A DNA stretch of 64,000 nt from Bacteroidales bacterium (lineage in GTDB: Bacteria > Bacteroidota > Bacteroidia > Bacteroidales > Lentimicrobiaceae), in contig JAEUTG010000015.1 of assembly GCA_016788045.1 (NCBI GenBank), positions 105,036 through 169,035 on the forward strand, given 5' to 3'. Below are positions 8,592-16,918 of the stretch, piece after piece. Made by a program: the position numbers and the translations under genes. Below the pieces are notes generated by a model. It was given only the letters and a program-made list of their open reading frames with translations. It made no database searches and was not told where the DNA came from. The first letter of the stretch is position 1, and each line of letters starts with the position of its first letter.

Positions 8592-9053
8592 ATGAACACA
8601 CCAAAAATTATTGTTCTGCTGAGCCTGCTGGCTGTATTTACCTCCTGCAGCAAGACTGACGACTCAATCCCTGCAAGCAATCAGTCGGGAGAACTGAAAC
8701 AGAAAATAGTGAACGATGTCTGGATTATCAGTTCATACATTGACAAAAGCAAGAATGAAACACACAATTACAGCGGGTATACTTTCGAATTCTCTGCCAA
8801 CGGGACCTTAACGGCCAATGTTTCAGGAACTGTTTTCACAGGAAGCTGGAGTATCGGAAGTGAGCATTCAGGTTCTGATGACAGCAGCCACCAGTCAGAT
8901 GACAGCAATAAGCTGATCATCAGCATCACCGGAAACGAACAGATGGATGAAATCTCCGATGATTTTCAGATTGTAAGTTTTTCTGACCAGCAAATTATCC
9001 TGAAGGATGATAACCCATTAAAAATCAAAGAACTGATTTTTCAGAAAAAATAG
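8592..9053 (+). CDS. Lipoprotein, lipocalin-like
   Basis: This 153-residue lipoprotein has the lipobox cysteine at residue 19 (AVFTSC), followed by SKTDD. The acidic residues after the cysteine resemble the Bacteroidota lipoprotein surface-export signal. The mature domain has a WIISSY...GYTFEFSANGTL...GSWSI pattern of consecutive strands, reminiscent of small lipocalin-like domains, and a Ser/Asp-rich stretch (GSDDSSHQSDDS). The function is unknown. The start at 8592 was chosen for the signal sequence and because an upstream ATG overlaps the promoter. Confidence 0.7.
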   Translation: MNTPKIIVLLSLLAVFTSCSKTDDSIPASNQSGELKQKIVNDVWIISSYIDKSKNETHNYSGYTFEFSANGTLTANVSGTVFTGSWSIGSEHSGSDDSSHQSDDSNKLIISITGNEQMDEISDDFQIVSFSDQQIILKDDNPLKIKELIFQKK

Positions 9054-9224
9054 TCTTCGGGCAGTTTCATACGGGTTTCCGCCAGGTTGCAAAACAAATA
9101 CCTCTTTTCCCCAACTGTTAAGCATACAATTACTTGAAATACCGCAACCCGGAAACCCTGTATGAATGTTCGGGGAAAATTAACCAAAATGCTTCACGAC
9201 TGTTAATTGATAAATACCCTTGAA

Positions 9225-9662
9225 ATGAAACGTAAAATACTAACAGCGGGTGCTGCACTTGCAGGATTGGGACTGATAACCGGAATACTTGTCTATTTCT
9301 TTTTATTCAACAAGCCGCACACCGACTATTCAAAAGCGGAAGCAGACTTTGAAATGAAAGCCATCGCGGTGTTTGAAGAATTCAGGACCAATCCGGAGCT
9401 GGCTTCAGGCAAGTACAACGGCAAGGTATTGTCACTCACGGGTGAATTAACGGCTGTGGAGCAACCTGATTCGCTCACCATCGCGGTATTCAGTTATGAA
9501 GAGGGGATGTTCGGAAGCGAAGGGGTAAGGTTTACCATACTCACAGAACATGCCGGATCTGTGATTGCCGTTGCTCCGGGCTCGACGGTTACCCTTAAAG
9601 GCCTGTGCACCGGTTACAATGAAACAGATGTGATTATGGAACATTGCAGTCTGGTAAAATAA
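9225..9662 (+). CDS. OB-fold (tRNA_anti-like) membrane-anchored protein
   Basis: This 145-residue protein has one N-terminal membrane segment (residues 5-27) followed by an extracytoplasmic domain. The domain carries the pattern YNGKVLSLTGELTAVE ... VTLKGLCTGY, resembling the tRNA_anti-like OB-fold family of small Bacteroidota envelope proteins. The partner or ligand is unknown. An alternative start 18 bases upstream is possible. A YceI-family gene follows after 76 bases on the same strand and may be cotranscribed. Confidence 0.65.
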   Translation: MKRKILTAGAALAGLGLITGILVYFFLFNKPHTDYSKAEADFEMKAIAVFEEFRTNPELASGKYNGKVLSLTGELTAVEQPDSLTIAVFSYEEGMFGSEGVRFTILTEHAGSVIAVAPGSTVTLKGLCTGYNETDVIMEHCSLVK

Positions 9663-9738
9663 CCTGGACTGAAGTCAGCCACTGTTGTGGAAGTCAGCTA
9701 AAAAAATCGAATACAAAACAATCTAACAAACATCAACG

Positions 9739-10293
9739 ATGAAGAAAGCAACAATCTTTTTTATGCTTGCATTGCTGGCAACAGTCAGTGTAAGTGCCCA
9801 GAAGTATATTACCAAGAATGGTTACATCCGTTTCTTTTCAAGCACTCCGGTTGAAGATATTGAAGCACATAACCGTCAGGTGAACAGTGCTTTGGATCAG
9901 AAGACCGGTGATTTTGTGTTTAAAGTACTCATGAAATCATTCCAGTTTGAGAAGGCCCTGATGCAGGAGCATTTCAATGAAAATTATGTGGAGTCAGACA
10001 AATTCCCGAATGCAACATTTTCAGGAAAAGTTAAAAATTTAGGGGATATTGACTTCACGAAGAACGGGGTTTACCAGACCACCGTGGAAGGCGACCTAAC
10101 CATCAAAGGTGTAACAAAGAAAGTATCTGAAAAAGGTTCTTTTGAGGTTAAAGATGGCAAAGTGATCGGGAAATCAACCTTCAACATCCTGCTGGCAGAT
10201 TATGGAATCAAGATTCCGAATACGGTGGCCAACAACATTTCCAAAACCATACAGATTGATGTGGAGGTAAACCTTGAGAAACTGGCAAAGTAG
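9739..10293 (+). CDS. YceI-family exported protein
   Basis: This 184-residue protein has a signal peptide cleaved after VSVSAQ. The mature part shows the YceI pattern: FSSTPVEDIEAHN near the start, MQEHFNENYVESDKFP with FSGKV in the centre, and GDLTIKGVTK later. YceI proteins are lipocalin-like periplasmic barrels that bind isoprenoid-type lipids. Here an exported lipid-binding or stress role is inferred from the family. The gene ends 42 bases before a strong terminator. Confidence 0.85.
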   Translation: MKKATIFFMLALLATVSVSAQKYITKNGYIRFFSSTPVEDIEAHNRQVNSALDQKTGDFVFKVLMKSFQFEKALMQEHFNENYVESDKFPNATFSGKVKNLGDIDFTKNGVYQTTVEGDLTIKGVTKKVSEKGSFEVKDGKVIGKSTFNILLADYGIKIPNTVANNISKTIQIDVEVNLEKLAK

Positions 10294-10335
10294 TGCCAGG
10301 GCAAGTCAATGATGTACGCATCTGTATCAAATAGA

Positions 10336-10368
10336 AACGACCTGTTTTGATTAAAACAGGTCGTTTTG
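10336..10368. terminator. Bidirectional terminator between the yceI-like gene and DUF2892 gene
   Basis: A perfect 13-bp stem (AACGACCTGTTTT / AAAACAGGTCGTT) with a GATT loop sits between two converging genes. It has short T-rich tracts on both sides. Confidence 0.85.
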
Positions 10369-10385
10369 TATGCAGTCAGGTGAAA

Positions 10386-10607
10386 CTATTTCCCGCTGTT
10401 TTCTGCTTTGTTTTTACAGGTACTGAAGCCGAAAATGGCGTAAAGTCCGCAGAAGTTGAGCAAACTGGTAGCAACCATAGCCAGGGCAACAATGCCGAGC
10501 ACGAGAGCCACCGTTCCACTGATGATATCCATAAAGTACAATACCGCGATTACCAGAGCAATCACAAGCCTGATCAGCTTGTCGGTGTTTCCAACATTCT
10601 TTTTCAT
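10386..10607 (-). CDS. DUF2892 (YgaP-like) small membrane protein
   Basis: This 73-residue protein opens MKKNVGNTDKLIRLV and has two hydrophobic helices (about 15-33 and 35-55). This matches the DUF2892 family, which includes the membrane part of YgaP. No rhodanese domain is present. The family often occurs in sulfur- or redox-related settings, but nothing nearby supports a specific role here. Confidence 0.8.
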   Translation of the reverse strand: MKKNVGNTDKLIRLVIALVIAVLYFMDIISGTVALVLGIVALAMVATSLLNFCGLYAIFGFSTCKNKAENSGK

Positions 10608-10665
10608 ATAAAATGATTTTTGGTTAGCTGATTAACAAATTTTTAACAGAATAGTTCGGTCAAAG

Positions 10666-12618
10666 TCAGGCGTTCAGAATCCGCCCCAATCTTCTGCTGA
10701 TTTCGTTTCGTGCTTTTTTCAGGTAAATGTCCCGCGAAAGGTGATCGGCCCAGGCTTCACTGTCGGATGGAAGTTCTTTCATCTCAACCTGGTTTTTATG
10801 GATCAAAGCTGATAATTTTCTGTGCACCAGAGAGAAAATGGCCCTTGTTGCGGTATCTTCAAGGTCTTCTTCTTCTGTTGGAACGTGAATCTTGATTTCT
10901 TCCCATCCTGGGCTTAACTCATATTTCGGGCTCAGAATATTGATGGCCGCTGCAGCCACCTCCTGATCGGCGCTCATGAGAAAAAAGCTGTCATCCGGCA
11001 GTTTCTGATTATCCACACCTTCGGCATAAGCATCGAAGATTTTCTGAAATGTAGGATTGTCGAAGGTAATCTGGTTTGCTCTCAGATCATTGCAGATGAA
11101 TTCAGTTACTTCAACGGGGGTTTCAACAACCTGACCGGGTTCATTTCCAGGAATCTTCAGGATTGCCATTTTTCCTGAAAAGTGAAGCAACACCCTGATT
11201 ACATCAAGCTCCTGGGCGCTACAGTCGGCTATATCCAGCACCGGCTCCTGGGGCGGGGCAATCATTGCTGGTTCAATTACTTCGGTCTGCTCCTCCTTCG
11301 GTGTTCCTTTCTGAACTTTCTTCCGCAACATGCGGTTAAGCTCATTCATCAGGGTTTGTTCGGCAATACCCATGATCTCCGAACACTCGCGTACATACAG
11401 CGGGCGAATGATGGGATCCGGGATAATGCTGATGGTTTCGATGATTTCGTGAATGAGTGCCGCTTTTTTTATGGGATCGTTGTTGGTTTCATCGAGCAAC
11501 AATCTGGTTTTGAAAGCGATAAAATCACTGGCCGATGTAGCGATAAAGGCTTGCACATCGGCCGACCGGTGTTTTCGGGCATACGAATCGGGATCTTCCC
11601 CGTCGGGGAAAAGCACGATCTTCACATTCATACCCTGTTCCAGAATCATGTCAATGCCCCTGAATGAGGCTTTGATTCCTGCAGGGTCACCGTCGTAAAG
11701 AATGGTGATGTTGCGGGTGTATTTGCTGATAAGCCGGATCTGCTCGGTAGTGAGCGAAGTCCCCGAGGAGGCAACCACATTTTCAATACCCGACTGATGA
11801 AGCGAAATCACATCGGTGTACCCTTCAACCAAATAACAGTTATCGGCAGCAACAATGGTATTCCGGGCCAGCCAGATGCCATAAAGGCTCTTCGACTTGT
11901 TGTAAACCTCCGATTCGGGCGAGTTTACATACTTGGGTTTGTTTTTATCTGAAATCAGAATTCTGCCGCCAAAACCAATCACCTTGCCGGTGAGGTTGTG
12001 GATAGGGAACATGACCCGCTCCCTGAACCGGTCGTATAGTTTACCGTCTTTGCTCAGGGTAAGCCCCGAATCAATCAGGTATTTTTCCGCATAGCCGCTT
12101 TTCAGGGCCTCTTTCGTAAACGCATCCCAGGCGGTTGGTGCAAAACCCAGCTGAAATTTCTGAATGATGTCATCACGAAATCCCCGTTCTATAAAATAGC
12201 TCAGCCCGATAGCCCGGCCATCATCGGACTCGTGGAGGGTTCGGGTGTAGAATTTCTGCGCAAACGTATTCAGGCTGAACAGTGATTCACGGTCGGTGTC
12301 GAGTTGTTTTTCTTCGGGTGTAGGCTCCTGTTCTTCAATTTCAATTCCGTATTTATTGGCCAGATACCGCAAAGCTTCCGGGTAGGAGTACTTCTCGTGC
12401 TCCATGATGAAATTCACCGAATTGCCCGCTTTCCCGCAACCGAAACACTTGAAAATACCTTTGGCAGGCGATACCGTGAACGAAGGCGTTTTTTCGTTGT
12501 GAAACGGACACAATCCCAGCAGGTTGACCCCGCGCTTTTTCAGCTGAACGAAGTCGCCGACAACCTCATCGATGCGGGCAACATCAATGATGCTTTGTAT
12601 TGTATCCCTGGGAATCAA
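10666..12618 (-). CDS. dnaG: DNA primase DnaG
   Basis: This 650-residue enzyme synthesises RNA primers at the replication fork. Numbered from the TTG at 12618, the zinc-binding domain has Cys37, His40, Cys58 and Cys61. The TOPRIM core has LVEGYTDVISL and LYDGDPAG. The C-terminal 200 residues are the helicase-interaction part. A TTG start is proposed because the protein then begins (M)IPRDTIQSIIDVARI as in relatives, and because a -7 box lies just upstream, within what a longer ATG reading from 12708 would translate. The start region is duplicated at 14142-14206. Confidence 0.94.
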   Translation of the reverse strand: MIPRDTIQSIIDVARIDEVVGDFVQLKKRGVNLLGLCPFHNEKTPSFTVSPAKGIFKCFGCGKAGNSVNFIMEHEKYSYPEALRYLANKYGIEIEEQEPTPEEKQLDTDRESLFSLNTFAQKFYTRTLHESDDGRAIGLSYFIERGFRDDIIQKFQLGFAPTAWDAFTKEALKSGYAEKYLIDSGLTLSKDGKLYDRFRERVMFPIHNLTGKVIGFGGRILISDKNKPKYVNSPESEVYNKSKSLYGIWLARNTIVAADNCYLVEGYTDVISLHQSGIENVVASSGTSLTTEQIRLISKYTRNITILYDGDPAGIKASFRGIDMILEQGMNVKIVLFPDGEDPDSYARKHRSADVQAFIATSASDFIAFKTRLLLDETNNDPIKKAALIHEIIETISIIPDPIIRPLYVRECSEIMGIAEQTLMNELNRMLRKKVQKGTPKEEQTEVIEPAMIAPPQEPVLDIADCSAQELDVIRVLLHFSGKMAILKIPGNEPGQVVETPVEVTEFICNDLRANQITFDNPTFQKIFDAYAEGVDNQKLPDDSFFLMSADQEVAAAAINILSPKYELSPGWEEIKIHVPTEEEDLEDTATRAIFSLVHRKLSALIHKNQVEMKELPSDSEAWADHLSRDIYLKKARNEISRRLGRILNA

Positions 12619-12671
12619 TGGTTTGAAATATTGGAGGATCAGCTTCAAATGTACGAAAAACCGGCAACTCT
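12607..12671. repeat. 65-bp direct repeat, copy 1 (dnaG start and promoter)
   Basis: This copy covers the first dnaG codons, the leader and the -7 box. It matches 14142-14206 at 64 of 65 positions (A versus T at 12630). Beyond the block, weaker similarity continues, for example TTTTTG..TAACTTAGCTG at about 12715-12733 versus 14249-14268. Confidence 0.95.
12646..12653 (-). promoter_or_regulatory. -7 box of dnaG
   Basis: CAAATGTA on the plus strand gives TACATTTG on the minus strand. It lies 28 bases upstream of the TTG start and argues against the longer ATG start. The same box is preserved in the second repeat copy (14181-14188). Confidence 0.55.
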
Positions 12672-13204
12672 GAGCGGGGGTATGAAAATCAGCAGTAAGG
12701 TTTGGCAAAGTGTGTTTTTGAGTAACTTAGCTGTTTGATAAGTTCTCTACTAAAAACATTGCAATTTTTTTAATAGAATAGAAAGTTTTGACTTCGTGGA
12801 GTTAATAAAAAGCAAATTGCCCTCCTAGGCATCTGTTAAAACTTCTAATCTTTTGAAATTACAGCAATAGCTATAATAATATCATTTTATATTGGTACTG
12901 CCCATTCTGATTCAAGCGAAATCTATAATTATTAAACTCTTTAATTCTTCTAATTATTGTTTTTTATTGTTCAAAGTATTCAGTTTGCCACTATTATAAA
13001 GTATTTTCATCCTCGTAAACTAAATAATTTCAGAAGATAGAAATTATTTAGCAGTTACAACTTTGTGCAAGAGCAATCCCTAATAAAAGTAATACACCCC
13101 GATAGTAGAGGAAAGGCTTTTTCTGTATTTATCAAAAGAAGATTTATTATCTTTGTCTAAGTTCAATGTTCTTAATAGTAATCTATTTTTTAATTTATTA
13201 GACT
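12672..13204. other. AT-rich non-coding left half of the dnaG-flanked insert
   Basis: This stretch is markedly AT-rich compared with dnaG. No reading frame with coding character is seen on either strand. The only recognised signal is the -7 box at 13148-13155. Confidence 0.6.
13148..13155 (+). promoter_or_regulatory. -7 box of the DUF805 gene
   Basis: TATCTTTG lies 49 bases before the start codon of the DUF805 gene. The -33 region is weak (TTCTG near 13121). Confidence 0.5.
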
Positions 13205-13951
13205 ATGTTTGATAGTATGTTTAAAAGGCCCTTTTCTTTTAAAGGCCGAATAAAAAGATTAGAGTACTTTTTAAGTTTTCTAATCAGTTGGAGTTTGCTT
13301 TTTCTTTTTTTGCTAGTTATGATGAAGATTCCTGTGAATAAGGAAATTATGTTTGTTTTTATTTTACCACTAGTTTATTTTATGATAGCTCAGAGAGCAA
13401 AGAGATTGCATGATTTGGGATTATCAGCTTGGATGCTCTTATTAATTCCAGTTCCAGTTATTAATGTTGGGCTTGAGCTTTATATGCTTTTTGCGGCAGG
13501 ATCGGAGAAAATTAACGAATATGATATTAGACCTGTTAGCAAAAAAGATATTATTCAATCAGAGAATCCAAAATTGAATGTAATAAATATCAACAATAAA
13601 AGATTACATAATGGAATCGCTAAAATCTTTAAGAATAATATTTATATTAAATATTTCATATTCTTCGCAATATCTGTTTTAATAGGCAGTATATTTGGAT
13701 GGTATTTTAGGAAACCTTCTGTAAAACTATTAGATAAAGTACTAAATTTTAATAGTTATTCAAATTGGGAATCTGATTTATTAATTGAACGTTATAGGGC
13801 TGATTCTTTTAAAGTAAACTTAGAGTACTTCGATTTTAATTGGGTAGTATTTTTCTTAATTTCTGCTTTCATGTTTTTTTTATTTCTTTTGTTTAGGGAT
13901 AAGTCTATCAGAAACTTATTGATAAATAAGTTTCGAAATAATGAAAACTAA
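13205..13951 (+). CDS. DUF805 membrane protein, AT-rich
   Basis: This 248-residue protein starts with the DUF805 signature: FSFKGRIKRLEYFLS, then RAKRLHDLGLSAWMLL and a glycine/asparagine turn (about residues 10-110, probably four membrane helices). A Lys/Asn/Ile-rich linker and two further membrane helices (about 147-167 and 211-230) follow. The base and codon use is far more AT-rich than the neighbours. DUF805 proteins have no established function. This is the only gene in the insert bounded by the dnaG repeat, which suggests horizontal acquisition. Confidence 0.75.
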   Translation: MFDSMFKRPFSFKGRIKRLEYFLSFLISWSLLFLFLLVMMKIPVNKEIMFVFILPLVYFMIAQRAKRLHDLGLSAWMLLLIPVPVINVGLELYMLFAAGSEKINEYDIRPVSKKDIIQSENPKLNVININNKRLHNGIAKIFKNNIYIKYFIFFAISVLIGSIFGWYFRKPSVKLLDKVLNFNSYSNWESDLLIERYRADSFKVNLEYFDFNWVVFFLISAFMFFLFLLFRDKSIRNLLINKFRNNEN

Positions 13952-14301
13952 GGTAATGAAGAATCTTATAGAAGATGTTTTGTGTAAGATGATCAGATAC
14001 CTAGAACCTAATGATTGATGGTATTTTGTAGCTTTCGTTTATAACATAGATAGGTCTCTCACAACAATCACTAGTCAAAGGTTTCAGAAAAGACTCATCA
14101 ACGAATACACGTTAATTTTCAGGTTATATATTAATCGATAACCTGGGAATCAATGGTTTGAAATTTTGGAGGATCAGCTTCAAATGTACGAAAAACCGGC
14201 AACTCTCACAGCGATCATCAAATTCGGGTAACTGGTATTAAAAGACGGGTTTTTGCTTAACTTAGCTGGGCCATAAGTCCATAACCAACAAATCCGCAAC
14301 G
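13952..14301. other. Intergenic: end of AT-rich insert, repeat copy 2, upstream of next gene
   Basis: Positions 13952-14141 are AT-rich with no gene seen. Positions 14142-14206 are the second dnaG repeat. Positions 14207-14301 are the probable native upstream region of the next gene, including TAACTTAG near 14257. Confidence 0.6.
14142..14206. repeat. 65-bp direct repeat, copy 2 (truncated dnaG start)
   Basis: On the minus strand this copy keeps the -7 box TACATTTG and the TTG start followed by codons for IPR. The frame then leaves the dnaG sequence and stops about nine codons in. It is therefore a dead remnant of the dnaG 5' end next to the native flank. Confidence 0.9.
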
Positions 14302-14781
14302 ATGTCACTGAAAGAAACCGATGTACTCCGCGAACTGATCGGCCGCCTCGATCACAAACCCTTTGACCTGCAGTCGTGGAAAGCCAATGCCAGCGTGGTG
14401 CTGGGACGTATTTTCGGCGAAAATTCACGGAAAGTGGAGATGATCGCCCAGATACAGCCTGATTTCAGCAGCTGGTCGCTGCGTGATGCGACCGGCAGAA
14501 TGACACAGATGGATATATGCCGCAAAATGGGAAAAGAGATACTCGAAGCCTGCATCTCCGAGCTGGAAATGTTCGGCCTGCCCGAAAAGCCTGACCCATC
14601 GGTCAATCCGGCCCTGGAAGCACTTGCCGAATTTATTACCGTGAAGCAGTCGCGCGACCTGGCACAACTGATCGCTTCGGATAAAAAACCCGAGGAAAAA
14701 TCGGCCGGAATGACTGAAATACTGAAAAACCTCGAACAGCCTGAATTGCTGGCTTCCATTGTGAAAATCCTGAACAGATAA
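14302..14781 (+). CDS. Hypothetical protein, 159 residues
   Basis: No family is recognised with confidence. The protein is soluble and mostly helical. It has an N-terminal segment LDHKPFDLQSWKANAS and VLGRIFGENSRKVEMI, then SSWSLRDATGR, a Lys/Glu-rich middle and a leucine-rich C-terminus. Base composition matches the surrounding core genes, so it appears native. It probably stood directly divergent from dnaG before the AT-rich insert arrived. It is convergent with the radical-SAM gene, 13 bases away. Confidence 0.7.
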   Translation: MSLKETDVLRELIGRLDHKPFDLQSWKANASVVLGRIFGENSRKVEMIAQIQPDFSSWSLRDATGRMTQMDICRKMGKEILEACISELEMFGLPEKPDPSVNPALEALAEFITVKQSRDLAQLIASDKKPEEKSAGMTEILKNLEQPELLASIVKILNR

Positions 14782-14794
14782 TCCCGGTGCTTAT

Positions 14795-16546
14795 TCAGAA
14801 TTTGCGGTCGAATACAAATATTCCCCCGGAGTCAATCAAAGGGCCGTCATACAATTCATGGATACACAGACCGGCGGCACAGATGAAATCTTCGATTTCT
14901 TTTTGCTGCGGATGGAACCGGAGACTACCGTTTATCAACAGATGACCGTTCTGAAAGCCGCAACAGCCCGGAAAAAAACCGTATTTCTGCCCTTTTAGTC
15001 TGACGGGCTCCGGATCAGCAAAAAGCACAGTAGCTCCCTTCCCCGATAGCACTTTTTCAATGCCCCTGTCGGAGGTGATAAACCTGTCATCGCTGATCTC
15101 CAGCAGGTTGCACCGTGTGTACCCCTGATTCACATGAAGCGGTTCCCTGTCGGAAAAGGTTTCGCGGATGGATTGATCGGTAATCCGGAGGTTATGAATG
15201 AGGTATTTACGGGTTACCACGGCATTGTAACGGGCCGTTTCAGGATAGCTTTTGCCTGGGTTCTGCTGCCCGGGAACCACGTTGAAACCGGCAGCGGTGA
15301 GGCCGGGTTCAAGCGCAGGGAGGAGGGCAGGGGCCAGCACTACCTGCAGGCCATCATGGCATAAAAAGATATCGGGATGACCTGAAATGGATTTGTAAAC
15401 CAGTCCCTCTGTCTGTATAAAATGACATTCACCCAGTTTTTTCAGGGAATTTTTGGCTGGTAATGGAATCCTTTTATCGCAAAGAATCTGTATTCCGGGA
15501 ATTTTATTACCGGATGAGGCTGTGAATTCAACCTTGCTGAATTGATTTTGCAACCAGCGTTTGTTTGATGATTCGTGTCCGATAGCAAACGCCAGCTGGT
15601 CTGCCGGGACCTCAATGCGGAGATGATCCTGGTACCCTTTGCCGGCGACCAGATGCTGCAGTTTCTTTTTCCAGCGGTAAGTTTCAACCAGAGCTCTGAA
15701 GGATGGATGAAACGGTCCGGCCAGCAGCTCACTGCCATCGAGCAGGCTTTCGGAGGGATGCAGCCCCACCCGGATAACACGTACGTTTGCCTCCTCGAAA
15801 ACATCGAGCAGCTCAGCAGCGGTTTCTATCGCTTCATCGAGGGTTTGCGGCGTATAGCTGCCGGACTTCCAATGCGATTCAAGCTCAGTGCCCCGGATAA
15901 CCAGGGTAGGGTAGATGCGCGTGCAACCCGCCCCGAGTTCAATGATTCTGCGTGCTGTTGATAAAGATTTCTCCCGGGTATCACCCGGCAGGCCGGTCAT
16001 CATCTGCAGACCGAGGCTGAACCCGGCCGCCCGGATTATAGCGGAGGCTTTTTCCACATCCTCGACAGTATGGCCGCGACCAGCCTGACGGAGCACCTCT
16101 TCGTCGAGCGATTGCGCGCCCAGTTCAATGGTGGTTACTCCGAATCTTTTAAGCCGGTCAAGTACTGCACCGTCAATGTAATCGGGCCGGGTGCTGAGGC
16201 GGATGCCTTGAATGCGTTTTCGAATCCGGATGGTCTCGGCTTCGCCCGACCACCGGATTTCGGCTCCGCTCGACCACCGGAAACCGGGAATCAAAAATTC
16301 AGCGGCCACCGCCAGGTATCTTTCCTGCAACTCAGGTTCAATGCCGGTGAAGCTGCCCCCGAAAAACCCGATTTCGATGTGTGCATCTTTCCGGGGGATG
16401 GTTTTCAGGTGCTGCAGTATGATTTCACGCACCTCCTCCGGTTCAGGTTGCTTCAGGCAACCCGAAATGCTTTGCTGATTGCAGAACACGCAACGGTTGG
16501 GGCATGCCAGCTCAGGAACAAAGATGGGGATGGTGAAATGCTTCAT
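14795..16546 (-). CDS. Radical SAM protein (Elp3-like) with C-terminal GME-fold-like domain
   Basis: The protein has 583 residues. Its N-terminal half is a radical SAM domain with the 4Fe-4S cysteines Cys15, Cys19 and Cys22 (CPNRCVFC), GFFGGSFTGI, IRLSTRPDYID and ELGAQSLD, the Elp3/coproporphyrinogen-oxidase-like subgroup. From about residue 350 a different domain begins, containing KSYPETARYNAV, RKYLIHN and GFFPGCCGFQNGHLLI. From memory it resembles the DUF6873 GME-fold family found with such radical SAM proteins in Clostridia. The substrate is unknown. Residues about 85-105 carry a small in-frame repeat insertion. A -7 box ends only four bases before the ATG, suggesting a leaderless transcript. 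Confidence 0.78.
   Translation of the reverse strand: MKHFTIPIFVPELACPNRCVFCNQQSISGCLKQPEPEEVREIILQHLKTIPRKDAHIEIGFFGGSFTGIEPELQERYLAVAAEFLIPGFRWSSGAEIRWSGEAETIRIRKRIQGIRLSTRPDYIDGAVLDRLKRFGVTTIELGAQSLDEEVLRQAGRGHTVEDVEKASAIIRAAGFSLGLQMMTGLPGDTREKSLSTARRIIELGAGCTRIYPTLVIRGTELESHWKSGSYTPQTLDEAIETAAELLDVFEEANVRVIRVGLHPSESLLDGSELLAGPFHPSFRALVETYRWKKKLQHLVAGKGYQDHLRIEVPADQLAFAIGHESSNKRWLQNQFSKVEFTASSGNKIPGIQILCDKRIPLPAKNSLKKLGECHFIQTEGLVYKSISGHPDIFLCHDGLQVVLAPALLPALEPGLTAAGFNVVPGQQNPGKSYPETARYNAVVTRKYLIHNLRITDQSIRETFSDREPLHVNQGYTRCNLLEISDDRFITSDRGIEKVLSGKGATVLFADPEPVRLKGQKYGFFPGCCGFQNGHLLINGSLRFHPQQKEIEDFICAAGLCIHELYDGPLIDSGGIFVFDRKF
16237..16281. repeat. 24-bp imperfect tandem repeat inside the radical SAM gene
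   Basis: Two 21-base units (CGGCT.CGC.CGACCACCGGA), at 16237-16257 and 16261-16281, are offset by 24 bases and differ at two positions. They stay in frame and produce a duplicated RWSxGAE-like peptide in the radical SAM domain. Confidence 0.8.
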
Positions 16547-16915
16547 GAGGCAAAGATAAACGAGGGTAGGGTAAAATCTCATACTAAGACCCCGAATTCC
16601 CGGGACAGGTGCAAAGACGCAAAGAAATGCAGTTTATTAAACCTTACTCCAACATCTGGTCGTGGAAGTCCGCGTCAGAAGATAAGACGCGGACCAACTC
16701 AGGGGCGTCCCTCGTCCCTTTTGAGCGTCCCTCGCCCCATTCTCAGCCGTGGAAGTCCGCGTCAGAAATTAAGACGCGGACCAACTCAGGGGCGTCCCAC
16801 GTCACTTTTGAGCGTCCCTCGCCCCATTCTCAGCCGTGGAAGTCCGCGTCAGAAGATAAGACGCGGACCAACTCAGGGGCGTCCCACGTCCCTTTTGAGC
16901 GTCCCTCGTCCCTTT
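16547..16915. other. Intergenic region dominated by 87-bp tandem repeats
   Basis: This lies between the radical SAM gene and pepT, both on the minus strand. Apart from the -7 box and the three tandem repeats it shows no gene. Frames that stay open on the plus strand do so because the repeat length is a multiple of three. Confidence 0.65.
16551..16558 (-). promoter_or_regulatory. -7 box immediately upstream of the radical SAM start
   Basis: CAAAGATA on the plus strand gives TATCTTTG on the minus strand, with four bases between it and the ATG. If active, the transcript would start at or next to the start codon. Confidence 0.45.
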
Positions 16916-16918
16916 TCA
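16661..16918. repeat. 87-bp tandem repeat, three copies
   Basis: Copies begin at 16661, 16748 and 16835, and adjacent copies differ at only about four positions until the third diverges at its end. Each copy holds a perfect 9-bp inverted repeat (GTCCGCGTC / GACGCGGAC) around a nine-base AT-rich loop, followed by a repeated GAGCGTCCCTCG-type motif. The array ends exactly at the pepT stop codon. No T-run follows the hairpins, so they are not ordinary terminators. Confidence 0.9.
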
